This document shows, piece by piece, positions 51,327 to 60,312 of a DNA stretch of 64,000 bases. A program made the position numbers and the translations under genes. The DNA lies in contig DAOUBQ010000077.1 of assembly GCA_034432755.1 (NCBI GenBank), positions 1 through 64,000 of the forward strand, written 5' to 3'. Positions within the stretch are counted from its first letter, which is position 1, and each line of letters opens with the position of its first letter. The notes under the pieces were generated by a model. The model worked only from the letters and a program-made list of their open reading frames with translations. It was not told where the DNA came from and did no database searches. Source of the DNA: UBA5195 sp034432755 (lineage in GTDB: Bacteria > Chloroflexota > Anaerolineae > Anaerolineales > Villigracilaceae).

Positions 51327-52414
51327 GCGCTGGCTTTCTCCACGGTTTGCGCGATGCGCATTTCCTCCAGGTGGGTTTCATCGGGGGGCAAAACGCCAAT
51401 TTCCAGTTCGGAAGTGAAGGTTGCTCCGCCAGGCAAGGTGCGGACATGGCCTTTGGCCTTTTCGGCGCTGAAGCCTTCCACTTCGGCGGTGCAGGGTTCC
51501 ATGCCCAGCGCGTCCTGGTCGGCGGTGCGGCAAATCCAGCGCACGCCATGATTTAATTGTGCAGGGCGATGTCGCAGCAGGTCGGCGCTGCCATTGGGGT
51601 GGATGTGCAGGGTGCGCGCCCAACCGTTTTCATCAGCCTGATAATTCAGATAAAGCACCATTTCTGGGTCGTAAACCAGGCCAGGGTCAAAAACGAGATG
51701 TTTTTCGGGGTGTTGCTGCAAAATTTTGACGAATTCACGGTAGCCGGGTGCCACTTCCATGAAAGGCGGGATGTTGGCGCGCACGCGCATATTTTCAGGG
51801 TCGCACACAACACTCTGAACCAGCCGCCCACCATCTACCGGACGGAAATTGACATGTTCGAGGAACATGAGCGGCATGGGGCTGGCTTTCAGGTTGTGAA
51901 TGGTCATTGCGACGGTAAAAACCGAAGAGGATTCGTACAGTTTGATCAGCGTCCTGGCTTCGTAGTTGTAGTTGAAGGCAACCGTGTGGTGATAAGAGCC
52001 AGTTAACCCGATATATTCACCTTTTTCATCCACGCCCAAGACCAGGGCTGCGCTTTGGTAGGGCGCGTTGGGCAGTTCTCCGTGTATCGGGTGCGTGTCG
52101 CTTGGGCCGGGGGCACCCATGGCGGTTGCGCCGCAGTGCAGCAGAAAACCGCCATAGGTGGCGAGGAAGTCGTGGGTGGGGTAGGGCTGGTCGAACATGG
52201 ATTTCATCGTCAATCGCCGCCCGCGCAGGGTGGCGTCCCAAATTTGCTGACCCTGGTAAGGGAGCAACACCAACTCGCCGAGGGCGTTTTTGAGCCGCAG
52301 GGCAGGTACGCCGCTCGGGTAACGGAAGGCGCTGGCGGTCAGTTCGCCGCGCTCGGCAAGCAGGGTTTCGTGGGCGGTGAATGGGTCGGGGGAGAGATGA
52401 ACGGTCGTTTTCAT
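51323..52414 (-). CDS. DUF4432 aldose 1-epimerase-like protein
   Basis: A 363-residue protein with the beta-sandwich fold of galactose mutarotase. ALGELVLLPYQGQQIWDATLRGRRLTMKSMFDQP, FLLHCGATAMGAPGPSDTHPIHGELPNAPYQ (catalytic-histidine region) and MPLMFLEHVNFRPV belong to the DUF4432 family. Members lie in many sugar operons and probably interconvert sugar anomers or act on a related ring. The ATG overlaps the kinase stop by ATGA, and the frame upstream has no family sequence. Gene order (epimerase, kinase, Rpe-like) supports processing of one substrate. Confidence 0.85.
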   Translation of the reverse strand: MKTTVHLSPDPFTAHETLLAERGELTASAFRYPSGVPALRLKNALGELVLLPYQGQQIWDATLRGRRLTMKSMFDQPYPTHDFLATYGGFLLHCGATAMGAPGPSDTHPIHGELPNAPYQSAALVLGVDEKGEYIGLTGSYHHTVAFNYNYEARTLIKLYESSSVFTVAMTIHNLKASPMPLMFLEHVNFRPVDGGRLVQSVVCDPENMRVRANIPPFMEVAPGYREFVKILQQHPEKHLVFDPGLVYDPEMVLYLNYQADENGWARTLHIHPNGSADLLRHRPAQLNHGVRWICRTADQDALGMEPCTAEVEGFSAEKAKGHVRTLPGGATFTSELEIGVLPPDETHLEEMRIAQTVEKASA

Positions 52415-53922
52415 AATTGATGGACTATAGGCGCAATGACGGGGTAAACCTGCCGGTAGATCTGGTACATGCACTCGTAAGCGGCCTGGCGTGCTGGGTT
52501 GGGGGCATAGGTATCCGTTAGTTGCAAGAAGCGGTTGGCGGCTTCGGCTGCGGAGAGGAAAACCCCCGCTCCTACCCCGGCAAGCAACGCTGCGCCAAAT
52601 CCGGCGGCTTCGGTGATTTTGGGGGTGACGACTGGAATGCCGGTGATGTCGGCTTTGAGTTGCAGCCATAATTTCGATTTGGCGCCGCCGCCGATTGCGC
52701 GCAGCACATTAACTTGTACGCCGCCGGTTTGCAGTAAATCCAGATTCAGGCGCAGTTCATAGGTCAGGCCCTCCAGGATGGCTTTTGCCAGGTGGGCGCG
52801 GGTGTGGGCAAAGGTGAGGCCAAGAATGGCGGCTTTGGACTGCGTATCGAGGGTGGGGGTGCCGCTGCCGGAGAAATGCGGCAAGACAAGCAGGCCGGTG
52901 GGTTCTGCGGGCGCGCCTGTGCTCATCAGGTCGTAGGCGTCTGCGCCGGTTTGGGCGGCTTGGGCCATTTGCGGTTCGCAAAAATTATCGCGCAGCCAGC
53001 GCAGGGAAAGGCCGCCGCTGTGGTTGAGGGTCATTGCCAGGAACAGGCCGGGGACGACATGCCGATAGACGGAGATATTGCCCTGGTAGAGTGGTTGGCT
53101 GACGTTTGGGGAAGCGAGCGTCACTTCGACCACTTCCGCTGTGCCGCTGGAGACGGAGGCTATGCCTGGCGCGGTGGAACCAACCCCTAGCGCGCCGCAG
53201 GCCTGGTCATGTCCTCCAGCGACAATGAGCGGGGGGCGAATCAGCCTGAAATCGGAGGCAAGTTCCGGTTTGAGCGTTCCGGCAGGCGCTCCCGAAGGAC
53301 GGATTTGCGCCAGCCGGGACGAATCCAGCCCTAAATCAGAGAGAATCTCCTCGTCCCAATTGCCTTGCGCCAGGCCAAGCAGTTGGGTGCGCGAGGCCAG
53401 GCAGTCGCTGATAACGGCCTGACCGGTCAGCTTGTGGATGAGGAAATCTTCGACCAGCAGGAATTTATCGGTGGTTTTCCATATCTCCGGCTCATTTTGG
53501 CGTATCCATAGCAGTTTGGGCAGGGTGTTGATGGTGTGGATGGGCATGCCCGTGCGCTGGAAGAGAGCCTCGCTGCCAAAACGTTTGCGCAAATAGTCGT
53601 TTTGCGCGCTGGTGCGGGTGTCCATGCCCAGAATGGTGGGGCGCAAGGGATGACCAGCGCGGTCAACCGGCGTGACGGCTTCGCCATGTACCGAAAGTCC
53701 GATAGCGGTAATTCCTTTGACCCCGGCAGCGGCGATGGCCTCGCGGATGGCTTCCTGCGCCAGCCGCCAGACGGTTTCCATATCCTGCTCGGCCCAGTGC
53801 GGACGGGGAAAGTCAACCGCATATTCGCGCGAGGCTTTGGCAAGCAGCGTGCCATCGCTGTCGAACAAGAGGGCTTTGCAGCCAGTGGTGCCGAGGTCGA
53901 GGCCAAGAAGTGTTATTGCCAT
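52411..53922 (-). CDS. FGGY-family carbohydrate kinase
   Basis: A 503-residue kinase. ITLLGLDLGTTGCKALLFDSDG is the first phosphate loop, GLSVHGEAVTPVD the region after it, GMDTRTSAQND the sugar-binding block (Asp in family), LVEDFLIHKLTGQ the FGGY middle block, AGGHDQACGALGVG contains the catalytic Asp region, and AIGGGAKSKLWLQLKADITGIPVVTPKITEAAGFGAALLAG the C-terminal FGGY signature. Best comparison is xylulokinase or gluconokinase type; the substrate is not decidable. The ATG at 53922 overlaps the permease stop by 10 nt. Confidence 0.91.
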   Translation of the reverse strand: MAITLLGLDLGTTGCKALLFDSDGTLLAKASREYAVDFPRPHWAEQDMETVWRLAQEAIREAIAAAGVKGITAIGLSVHGEAVTPVDRAGHPLRPTILGMDTRTSAQNDYLRKRFGSEALFQRTGMPIHTINTLPKLLWIRQNEPEIWKTTDKFLLVEDFLIHKLTGQAVISDCLASRTQLLGLAQGNWDEEILSDLGLDSSRLAQIRPSGAPAGTLKPELASDFRLIRPPLIVAGGHDQACGALGVGSTAPGIASVSSGTAEVVEVTLASPNVSQPLYQGNISVYRHVVPGLFLAMTLNHSGGLSLRWLRDNFCEPQMAQAAQTGADAYDLMSTGAPAEPTGLLVLPHFSGSGTPTLDTQSKAAILGLTFAHTRAHLAKAILEGLTYELRLNLDLLQTGGVQVNVLRAIGGGAKSKLWLQLKADITGIPVVTPKITEAAGFGAALLAGVGAGVFLSAAEAANRFLQLTDTYAPNPARQAAYECMYQIYRQVYPVIAPIVHQL

Positions 53923-54950
53923 GCCGTCCACCCCAGTTTTTTGGTTTCAGCCGGGCGGGCAATGCGTTTTTCCAGCCGAATGTTGCGCCGTTCGAGCCGC
54001 TTAATCAGGCTCATGCGCTGCGCGTCCACGAACACCGCAAACAGAATGACCAGCGCCTTGACCATTTCTTGTAGATAAAGGTCAACGCGCATGAAAATCA
54101 GGCCATTTTGTATCATTTGGATAAGCAAAATGCCGATGACCGTGCCGGGAAAGACATTGCCCACGCCGCCGAACAGGCTGGTGCCGCCCAACACCGAGGC
54201 GGCAATGGCCTGGAACTCGATTCCGCGTCCGAAGGAGGCAGAAACGCTGCCGACCTGGCTGATGGAGATGACCGATGCCACCGCTGCGCAGAACCCGCTG
54301 ATGATGTAGACTGCGGCAGTCATGCGGGTGGTGTTGAGACCGGCTTTTTTTGCGGCTTCCATATCGTTGCCCATGGCATAGATTTGACGGCCAAAGGGGG
54401 TGTATTTCAGGATGATGACGGCCAGGGTGACCATGAGACTAAACACCAGGACGGGAATTGGCACCAGGTCGAAGACGCGGGTGGCGCCAAAACGCATTTC
54501 ATTGGGGACGGAAATGTGCCGTGATTGGGTGATGAGCAGGCCCAGCCCGCGCCCGGCAGTGAGCGTGCCAAGCGTGACCATGAAGGGGATAATGCGCACT
54601 CGGCTAATTAAAAAGGCGTTTACGCATCCCCATAAGGTTCCGGCCAGAATGCCACACGAAATGGCAGCGGCTATCCCCCAGCCATCTTCGAGCATGAGCG
54701 CTACCACGCCTCCGGTGATGTACATGGTGGCGCCCACCGAAAGGTCTATGCCGCCGGTTAAGAGGACGAAGGTCATGCCAATGGCTACCATGCCTACATC
54801 GGCAGCGGCCAGGATGATGTTTTCAAAGTTGCGCAGCGAGGCAAAGCGCTCATTAAACAAGCTGAACACGACAAAAATCACCACAAAAAGAACAATAGAT
54901 ATGTTGCGCAAGACAAAAAGTTGCCAGCGGTGATTGGTTTGGATTTTCAT
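53913..54950 (-). CDS. Ribose-type ABC transporter permease
   Basis: A 345-residue permease with about 10 membrane helices of the RbsC/BPD_transp_2 type. GMTFVLLTGGIDLSVGATMYITGGVVALMLEDGWGIAAAI and VIGILLIQMIQNGLIFMRVDLYLQEMVKALVILFAVFVDAQR are the family hallmarks, with the cytoplasmic loop GNDMEAAKKAGLNTTRMTAAVYIISGFCAAVASVI that contacts the ATPase. Overlap with the ATPase gene by ATGA (4 nt). The second permease of this importer is encoded on the other side of the ATPase gene. Confidence 0.93.
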   Translation of the reverse strand: MKIQTNHRWQLFVLRNISIVLFVVIFVVFSLFNERFASLRNFENIILAAADVGMVAIGMTFVLLTGGIDLSVGATMYITGGVVALMLEDGWGIAAAISCGILAGTLWGCVNAFLISRVRIIPFMVTLGTLTAGRGLGLLITQSRHISVPNEMRFGATRVFDLVPIPVLVFSLMVTLAVIILKYTPFGRQIYAMGNDMEAAKKAGLNTTRMTAAVYIISGFCAAVASVISISQVGSVSASFGRGIEFQAIAASVLGGTSLFGGVGNVFPGTVIGILLIQMIQNGLIFMRVDLYLQEMVKALVILFAVFVDAQRMSLIKRLERRNIRLEKRIARPAETKKLGWTAWQ

Positions 54951-56458
54951 TTGCCACCTTCCCGAAACGCAGTTTGTAAAATGCGCTCACGGTCGAATTC
55001 TGCTCTGTTGAATTGTCCTAAAATTTCGCCAAAACCCATCACCAGGATGCGGTCACACACGCCAATCAGTTCTTCGATTTCGGAAGAGATGAACAAGACC
55101 GCCGCGCCTTGAGAGGCAATTTCGTTGATGATGGAGTAGATTTCATATTTCGCACCCACGTCGACGCCGCGCGTGGGTTCATCTACAATCAAAATCGAGG
55201 GTTTGTTCATCAACCATTTGCCCAGCACAACCTTTTGTTGATTGCCGCCGCTGAGTCCTTTGGCCTGGTTTTTGAAGGCGTCGTTCACTTTAATGCGCAA
55301 GGACGATACGGTACTCTGAATGGATTCGGCCAGCAGGGATTGCCGAATTACTCCGCCCAAGGGAGCGGCATAGCGCGGCAGGGCGGCCAGCTCCATATTT
55401 TCGGCTACGGTGGCGGTCATCAAAAGGCCTTCTTCGCGCCGATTCTCAGTAACGAACGCCATATTTTGCTGAATGCTTTTAAGCGGGGTGCGGTGATTGC
55501 GTGGATTGCCTTCGACAAGGATTTCGCCGCTGTCGTGTGTATCCAGACCAAAGAGAATTTGGGCCAATTCGGAACGCCCGGAACCCATCAGTCCAAATAC
55601 GCCCAGAATTTCGCCTTTGTAAAGCGAGAAGGTGATGTCATGCACAATGCCCGCTTTGGAAAGATGTTGGACTTCCAACGCAATTTCATCAGTCGGTTTG
55701 GAGGTGTGTTCTGGGTACAACGTACCAAGATAGCGCCCCACCATCGAGGAAATCATGGTTTGGATATTGAAAGCGCGCCTGGGGCCGGTTTTAACCACTT
55801 CGCCATCGCGTAAGACGACAATCTCATCGGCCAGATGCAGCACATCACGCAGGATGTGAGAGATATAGATGATAGTCTTTCCGGCAGATTTGAGCCGCTT
55901 GATGATGTCGAACAGCCGGTCGGTTTCGCGGGTGGTGAGAGACGTGGTGGGTTCATCAAAGATGATGATGCGCGCGTCCTGGCTGAGGGCTTTGGCCACT
56001 TCCACCAATTGTCGCTCGCCGGGAGAGAGTTTTTCCACTGTCATATCAGGCGAAACGTTCAAATCTACCTGGGCCAGGAACTCCTGCGCCGCGAGACGGA
56101 TGCGCTTGCGGTCAATCAAGGGCGTTTTTCCCCACTTGGGAAAATCGCTGATGAAGAAATTTTCGGCGATGCTCAAGTTATTGAACAAGTTCAATTCCTG
56201 GTGAATGAACGCAACGCCATCTTGGGCGGCTTCCGCCGGGTCACGCGGGGCATATTCCTGTCCATCGAGCAGCATTTTTCCGCTGTCGAACGGCACAACG
56301 CCACCCAGGATATTCATCAGTGTTGATTTTCCCGCGCCGTTTTCGCCAATTAACCCCACCACATGCCCACGCTGAATATCTATGCTGACGTTTTTGAGTA
56401 CTTTGACGCCGAAAAAACTCTTGTTGATGTTGCAGAACTGGAGGATGAAATCGTCCAT
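54947..56458 (-). CDS. Sugar ABC transporter ATPase (RbsA-type, two domains)
   Basis: A 503-residue tandem ATPase. First domain: VVGLIGENGAGKSTLMNILGG (Walker A 38-45), LSPGERQLVEVAKALSQDARIIIFDEPTTSLTTRE. Second domain: GVFGLMGSGRSELAQILFG has a degenerate Walker A, with LSGGNQQKVVLGKWLMNKPSILIVDEPTRGVDVG. One active and one degenerate site is usual for monosaccharide importers of the RbsA/MglA group. ATG 56458 has AGGTG at about 7 nt; a GTG three codons earlier is possible. It lies 11 nt after the second permease gene. Confidence 0.94.
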   Translation of the reverse strand: MDDFILQFCNINKSFFGVKVLKNVSIDIQRGHVVGLIGENGAGKSTLMNILGGVVPFDSGKMLLDGQEYAPRDPAEAAQDGVAFIHQELNLFNNLSIAENFFISDFPKWGKTPLIDRKRIRLAAQEFLAQVDLNVSPDMTVEKLSPGERQLVEVAKALSQDARIIIFDEPTTSLTTRETDRLFDIIKRLKSAGKTIIYISHILRDVLHLADEIVVLRDGEVVKTGPRRAFNIQTMISSMVGRYLGTLYPEHTSKPTDEIALEVQHLSKAGIVHDITFSLYKGEILGVFGLMGSGRSELAQILFGLDTHDSGEILVEGNPRNHRTPLKSIQQNMAFVTENRREEGLLMTATVAENMELAALPRYAAPLGGVIRQSLLAESIQSTVSSLRIKVNDAFKNQAKGLSGGNQQKVVLGKWLMNKPSILIVDEPTRGVDVGAKYEIYSIINEIASQGAAVLFISSEIEELIGVCDRILVMGFGEILGQFNRAEFDRERILQTAFREGGK

Positions 56459-56469
56459 CGTCTTCACCT

Positions 56470-57546
56470 TTAGATGTTGTACTGGAGAATGCGGTTGCGG
56501 GTTACGTCAATCAAGGCAGCGGTTAAGATAACTGAGCCTTTGACAATTTCAATCCAGAAAAAGGGGACGTTGAGCAAAGAGAGCGCATTGCCCAGCAGAG
56601 AAAGGAACAAGACGCCGAAAAAGGTCCATATCACCTTGCCTTTGCCGCCCGATAGGCTGGAGCCGCCGATCACTGCTCCCCCCACGATATCGAGCAGGAA
56701 AGGTGCGCCTAGGGTGGGGCGTCCCATTTCCATGCGCGAGGAGTAGATGATAGATGCGAAGGCGGCACAAAACCCGCTGAACATGTAGGTCAGGATGATG
56801 ACTTTACGCTCCGGAACGCCTGAAACCACCGATGCGCGCAGGTTGGTGCCAATGGAATACAACCAGCGCCCAAACATGGTGCGGCTCAAGACAAATTGCG
56901 CCATCACCGCCAGGAGGACTGTCATCACCAGCGGGGTGGAAATCAGTCCCGAATCTGCGCCGATGCTGGTGAAATTTTTAGGCAGGTTGATGATGTTTTC
57001 CGATTTGACGAAGTAAATTGCCAACGCGGCAAAGAACATCTGCGTGACCAGCGTGACCATGAAAGCTGGGATGCGCGCGTAGGCAATAATTGCGCCGTTA
57101 ATGAAGCCGATAAGCAGCCCGATGAATATCATGGTGAGCAGGGCTATTGGCACGCCCAGCGGCGTATGCGCCAGGATGGCGCCTTCCTCGAAGAGCAGTT
57201 TACCCCAGATGGGGCTTTGACCAAAGACAGCCGGGTCAACTTTGGCAGCAATCAGTGAAGCGCCAACCACACTGGTAAAAGAGATAATCGCGCCTTGCGA
57301 TAAATCAATCCCGGCGATAATCAGCACGAAGGTCTGACCGATAGCAACGGCGAAGAGCGGCCAGGTATTAGAAAACAGATTTGACAGGTTGTATGGACTG
57401 GCGATGACCGGAATGAAAGGAATCAGTGCAACGAAGAGTGTCACGCAAAGATAGAAGATGAAAAATTCCGAGAGGAGCAGCCGCTGTCCAAACTTTTTGA
57501 GCGCGCTGTCCAAAGATTTGGGAGAGAAACGAGGCGTAACGGTCAT
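56470..57546 (-). CDS. Ribose-type ABC transporter permease, second subunit
   Basis: A 358-residue permease of the same family as the 53913-54950 protein but clearly divergent. FAVAIGQTFVLIIAGIDLSQGAIISFTSVVGASLIAAKV and SIGTNLRASVVSGVPERKVIILTYMFSGFCAAFASIIYSSRM are the matching blocks. The presence of two different permeases suggests a heterodimeric pore. An N-terminal cytosolic extension (about 1-30) is present. ATG 57546 has AAAGGA upstream; the frame runs 39 codons further without family sequence. It follows the binding-protein gene by 86 nt, with a hairpin in between. Confidence 0.92.
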   Translation of the reverse strand: MTVTPRFSPKSLDSALKKFGQRLLLSEFFIFYLCVTLFVALIPFIPVIASPYNLSNLFSNTWPLFAVAIGQTFVLIIAGIDLSQGAIISFTSVVGASLIAAKVDPAVFGQSPIWGKLLFEEGAILAHTPLGVPIALLTMIFIGLLIGFINGAIIAYARIPAFMVTLVTQMFFAALAIYFVKSENIINLPKNFTSIGADSGLISTPLVMTVLLAVMAQFVLSRTMFGRWLYSIGTNLRASVVSGVPERKVIILTYMFSGFCAAFASIIYSSRMEMGRPTLGAPFLLDIVGGAVIGGSSLSGGKGKVIWTFFGVLFLSLLGNALSLLNVPFFWIEIVKGSVILTAALIDVTRNRILQYNI

Positions 57547-57583
57547 TCCGTGTCCTTTCCGGGTGAGGGTTGATCTTGGGCAT

Positions 57584-57613
57584 TGTGGAGGCGGGCGGCG
57601 GCCCGCCCCCACA
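57584..57613 (-). terminator. Attenuator-like hairpin between binding protein and permease
   Basis: TGTGG plus GGCGGGC arms (57584-57588 and 57590-57596) pair with GCCCGCC and CCACA (57601-57607 and 57609-57613) with one mismatch and a 4-nt loop. There is no T run, so it is likely to stabilise the binding-protein mRNA and lower expression of the genes behind it. Confidence 0.5.
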
Positions 57614-57632
57614 CAGGAGAAATAAGAAATCT

Positions 57633-58682
57633 CTATTTGCCGTGGAACAATTTGCAGCCCCACATATCCAGTTCACGCTGGGACATGTTGCCCTGGGTGA
57701 GGGCAAAGCCGGGGTCATCTAACCAGGCGTCGGGCTGTTTATCGCCCGATTCGATGGCTTTGACAATCGCGTCGAGCAGGGTTTGGGCTTCAAAGTAGAG
57801 GTCTTGCACGCCGGTTGCGTTCACATAAGCGTTGCCGGGCTGCATGAGCGAGCAGGCGGTTTTGTCACCATCCAGGCCGCCCATGATAACGTGGCCTTCC
57901 TCGCTAATCTTCTTCCACTTGCCAATCGGCTCCAGCACGCCCTGGATGGTGGGGTAGAGGAAGTCGGACGATGTGAAGATGAAGTCAATATCGGGGTTGG
58001 CGGTCATGGCGGCTTGCAGGCCGTCGCGGGCCACATCGGCATTCCACTTGGTGGCTACTTCCACCGGGGTCTCAAACAAGTCGGGGTACTTGTTGATGAC
58101 GTTGTAGAAGCCCTGTTTGCGGCCAACGGCGTTCGGGTCACCCAGGTCGCCGACCATGATGAGCGGCTTCACCTTGCGTCCGAGTTTTTTGGCTTCCTGC
58201 GCCATGTACTCGACAGTGGCTTCGGCGATTTTCTCGTTGTTCGCAACGACGGTCAGGGCATTGCCTTCATCGCTCTGGGGCGGGCGGTTGAAAATGCCAA
58301 TCGGAATGTTGGCTTTGTTGGCTTCGGCAATCAGTTTCAGGGCTATCGAACCATCCACCGGGATAACGATAATGCCGTCCACTTTTTGCGCAATGCAGTT
58401 CTTGACTTGCTCTAATTGCTTGTTGGCATCTTCTTGCGAGTTGACTTCGACGACCTTATATCCTCTTACTTTCAGGGTCTCGGTGATGGCCTTGTGCCCG
58501 GCCATCCAAAATTCGGTTTCGAGGTCCTGGAAGGCAAAGCAGATGGTGTACTGTTTTTTGCCGCTTTCGGCAGCAGGTTGGGACTGTTGGGCCGGTTGGG
58601 CTGGCTGGGTGGCAGGTGAACAGGCAGCCATCAAAAAGGCAAAGACGAGCAAAACGGAAAAGATACGAACCAGGGGTTTCAT
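57633..58682 (-). CDS. Sugar-binding lipoprotein of the ABC importer
   Basis: A 349-residue substrate-binding lipoprotein. Signal peptide with lipobox FLMAAC, then a Gln/Pro/Ala linker. The body is the periplasmic-binding type I fold (RbsB-like): YTICFAFQDLETEFWMAGHKAITETLKVRGYKVV, QKVDGIIVIPVDGSIALKLIAEANKANIPIGIFNRPPQS, MVGDLGDPNAVGRKQGFYNVI and GLDGDKTACSLMQPG. It delivers a small monosaccharide or polyol to the two-permease importer. AGGAGTAGAAC precedes the ATG. About 200 nt separate it from the isomerase gene, so it may have its own promoter. Confidence 0.93.
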   Translation of the reverse strand: MKPLVRIFSVLLVFAFLMAACSPATQPAQPAQQSQPAAESGKKQYTICFAFQDLETEFWMAGHKAITETLKVRGYKVVEVNSQEDANKQLEQVKNCIAQKVDGIIVIPVDGSIALKLIAEANKANIPIGIFNRPPQSDEGNALTVVANNEKIAEATVEYMAQEAKKLGRKVKPLIMVGDLGDPNAVGRKQGFYNVINKYPDLFETPVEVATKWNADVARDGLQAAMTANPDIDFIFTSSDFLYPTIQGVLEPIGKWKKISEEGHVIMGGLDGDKTACSLMQPGNAYVNATGVQDLYFEAQTLLDAIVKAIESGDKQPDAWLDDPGFALTQGNMSQRELDMWGCKLFHGK

Positions 58683-58881
58683 GTTCTACTCCTTTTTTTT
58701 CTAAAAACAAGATTGGTTTGGTAGAATACAGCTGTTATGGATTTTTCTTCATAACCATCGGGTACAGATTGCCTTGCTCCTTGGCTTGGATGGACAGTCT
58801 GTATCCTTTTTCTTTGTTCTTCTCCTTCAAATCTTTTGCCAATCACCTCCTTCGGGGTCTTTTTCGCCGCTTTTGCCGTTT
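58683..58881. other. Gap between binding protein and isomerase genes
   Basis: No gene is supported. On the minus strand an AAGGAGGTGATT run at about 58845-58856 looks like a strong ribosome site, but the short frame after it has no family and may be chance. A promoter for the binding protein probably lies here; no clean -35/-10 pair was found. Confidence 0.4.
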
Positions 58882-60291
58882 TCAACCAACGTGATGGTAC
58901 ACATCCCAGCCGAAATAAGTCTCGAAGGATTCGGCCAGGATGGTGGCAGAGTGCGAAGCATTCATCGCGCAGTGATGCTCGAAGCCATTCTTGCAGATGT
59001 ATTTCATCATTGTTTGTAAGCCGCGAACGTGGACTACGGCCCGGGCGCCAAAGGTATCGAGTGGGTCATCGGTGAACATGCCCTCGCCAACATAGGTGCG
59101 GATAAGACCCTGGTTATCATCGGTGCTGATGCGCGCAAAGGTCAGCGGCCCAGCGGGAACGCGCCCGGCCACCGCACCGTAGGTGTTTTCGGCGCCGAGG
59201 GTGGTCGCCAGGATTTCAGCGTTCTTGATTTCTATGCCCGGCAGAAAACTCTTGGCCCAGTTGCCGCAGTGAAACAGAACGCATTTATCGGGATCGCCGC
59301 CGTAGTTGTTGTTCCAATCTACCAGCGCGCTGGGCGAGCCAGAAGCCAGTTGCAGAGCGTACATGGAAGCCACGCCAGTAATATCCACCTCGCAGGCCGA
59401 GGGCATTAACTGTTCGCTCATCATGCTCATCAACGTACAGACGTTGATGTGATAATTTTGCTGGAGCGAAGTCCAGCACTGAATGGCGCTGGCGGTCAGG
59501 TCGTATTCTTTCATCCAATCGTCAATCACCAGGCCGAGCTTTGCCATGCGAACCAGGGCTGGCGAGGGGACCGAATCGTGTTTGGCATAGCCTTTGATGG
59601 CGGCCAGTTTGTCTTTCACGCGCTTATCATCATCTGATAATTTGCTGGCGTTGCCCAAAATTTCGGAGAAATCTACTGTGACGACGCTCATGCCGTAGTT
59701 CTGGAGCATTTTTTCACTGAAACGCATGGTGTTAAAGTTCCCCGGACGCGCGCCGATGGCGCCAAAGCGGGCATTCTTCAGCCCTTTGACTACGCGGCAG
59801 ACGCCGACAAAGCGCGCCAGGTCGGCGTGGAAACTTTCGCTGAGCGGATGAACCGTGTGTAAGTCGGTCAGGGTGTAGGCATAGCCGTATTGGCGCAGGT
59901 CGTTACAGACCGAAATTTTTCCACAGAACCCATCGCGGCGGCGTTCCACCGTCAATTGGTTCAGGTCATCAGGATAGGCCTGAATAAGAATGGGGACATT
60001 CAGCCCGGAGAGTTTGACGGTATCGGCCACCCCCTTTTCGTCACCAAAATTGGGCAGCACAACCAGAATACCGTCTATTCGGTCAGCATGCTTTTTGAAT
60101 AGTTCAGCGCAGATTTTGGCGTGTGTCCAGGTTTCCACGCCGCCCAGTTTGGTGGCGTGTCCCTCCAAGATGACCGGCTCAATGTCCATTTGTTTAAATA
60201 GGGCTAGGATGTCGGCGCGCGCTTCGGTCACGAGCCGGTCGGGGAAGAAATCGCGGTTGCCGATGAGAACGGCCAGGGTTACTTTCGACAT
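58882..60291 (-). CDS. L-fucose/L-arabinose isomerase-like protein
   Basis: A 469-residue enzyme of the fucose/arabinose isomerase superfamily. The N-terminal Rossmann-like domain (IDGILVVLPNFGDEKGVADTVKLSGLNVPILIQAYP) is followed by the metal-binding domain: CEVDITGVASMYALQLASG (Glu and Asp ligands, near 300), LVDWNNNYGG, and EHHCAMNASHSATILAESFETYFGWDVYHH (His, near 440). These positions match the manganese site of ketol isomerases. It would interconvert an aldose and a ketose of this pathway. A strong AGGAG site precedes the ATG. The next gene upstream (SAF-type oxidoreductase) ends 21 nt before it. Confidence 0.85.
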   Translation of the reverse strand: MSKVTLAVLIGNRDFFPDRLVTEARADILALFKQMDIEPVILEGHATKLGGVETWTHAKICAELFKKHADRIDGILVVLPNFGDEKGVADTVKLSGLNVPILIQAYPDDLNQLTVERRRDGFCGKISVCNDLRQYGYAYTLTDLHTVHPLSESFHADLARFVGVCRVVKGLKNARFGAIGARPGNFNTMRFSEKMLQNYGMSVVTVDFSEILGNASKLSDDDKRVKDKLAAIKGYAKHDSVPSPALVRMAKLGLVIDDWMKEYDLTASAIQCWTSLQQNYHINVCTLMSMMSEQLMPSACEVDITGVASMYALQLASGSPSALVDWNNNYGGDPDKCVLFHCGNWAKSFLPGIEIKNAEILATTLGAENTYGAVAGRVPAGPLTFARISTDDNQGLIRTYVGEGMFTDDPLDTFGARAVVHVRGLQTMMKYICKNGFEHHCAMNASHSATILAESFETYFGWDVYHHVG

Positions 60292-60312
60292 TTCTCTTTC
60301 TCCTTTTGTTAT

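Noticed and set aside
58679..58885. Small basic protein after a strong AAGGAGGTGATT on the minus strand
   Set aside because: The frame has no family, ends just inside the binding-protein gene start, and the apparent ribosome site is not followed by a good start codon at normal spacing.
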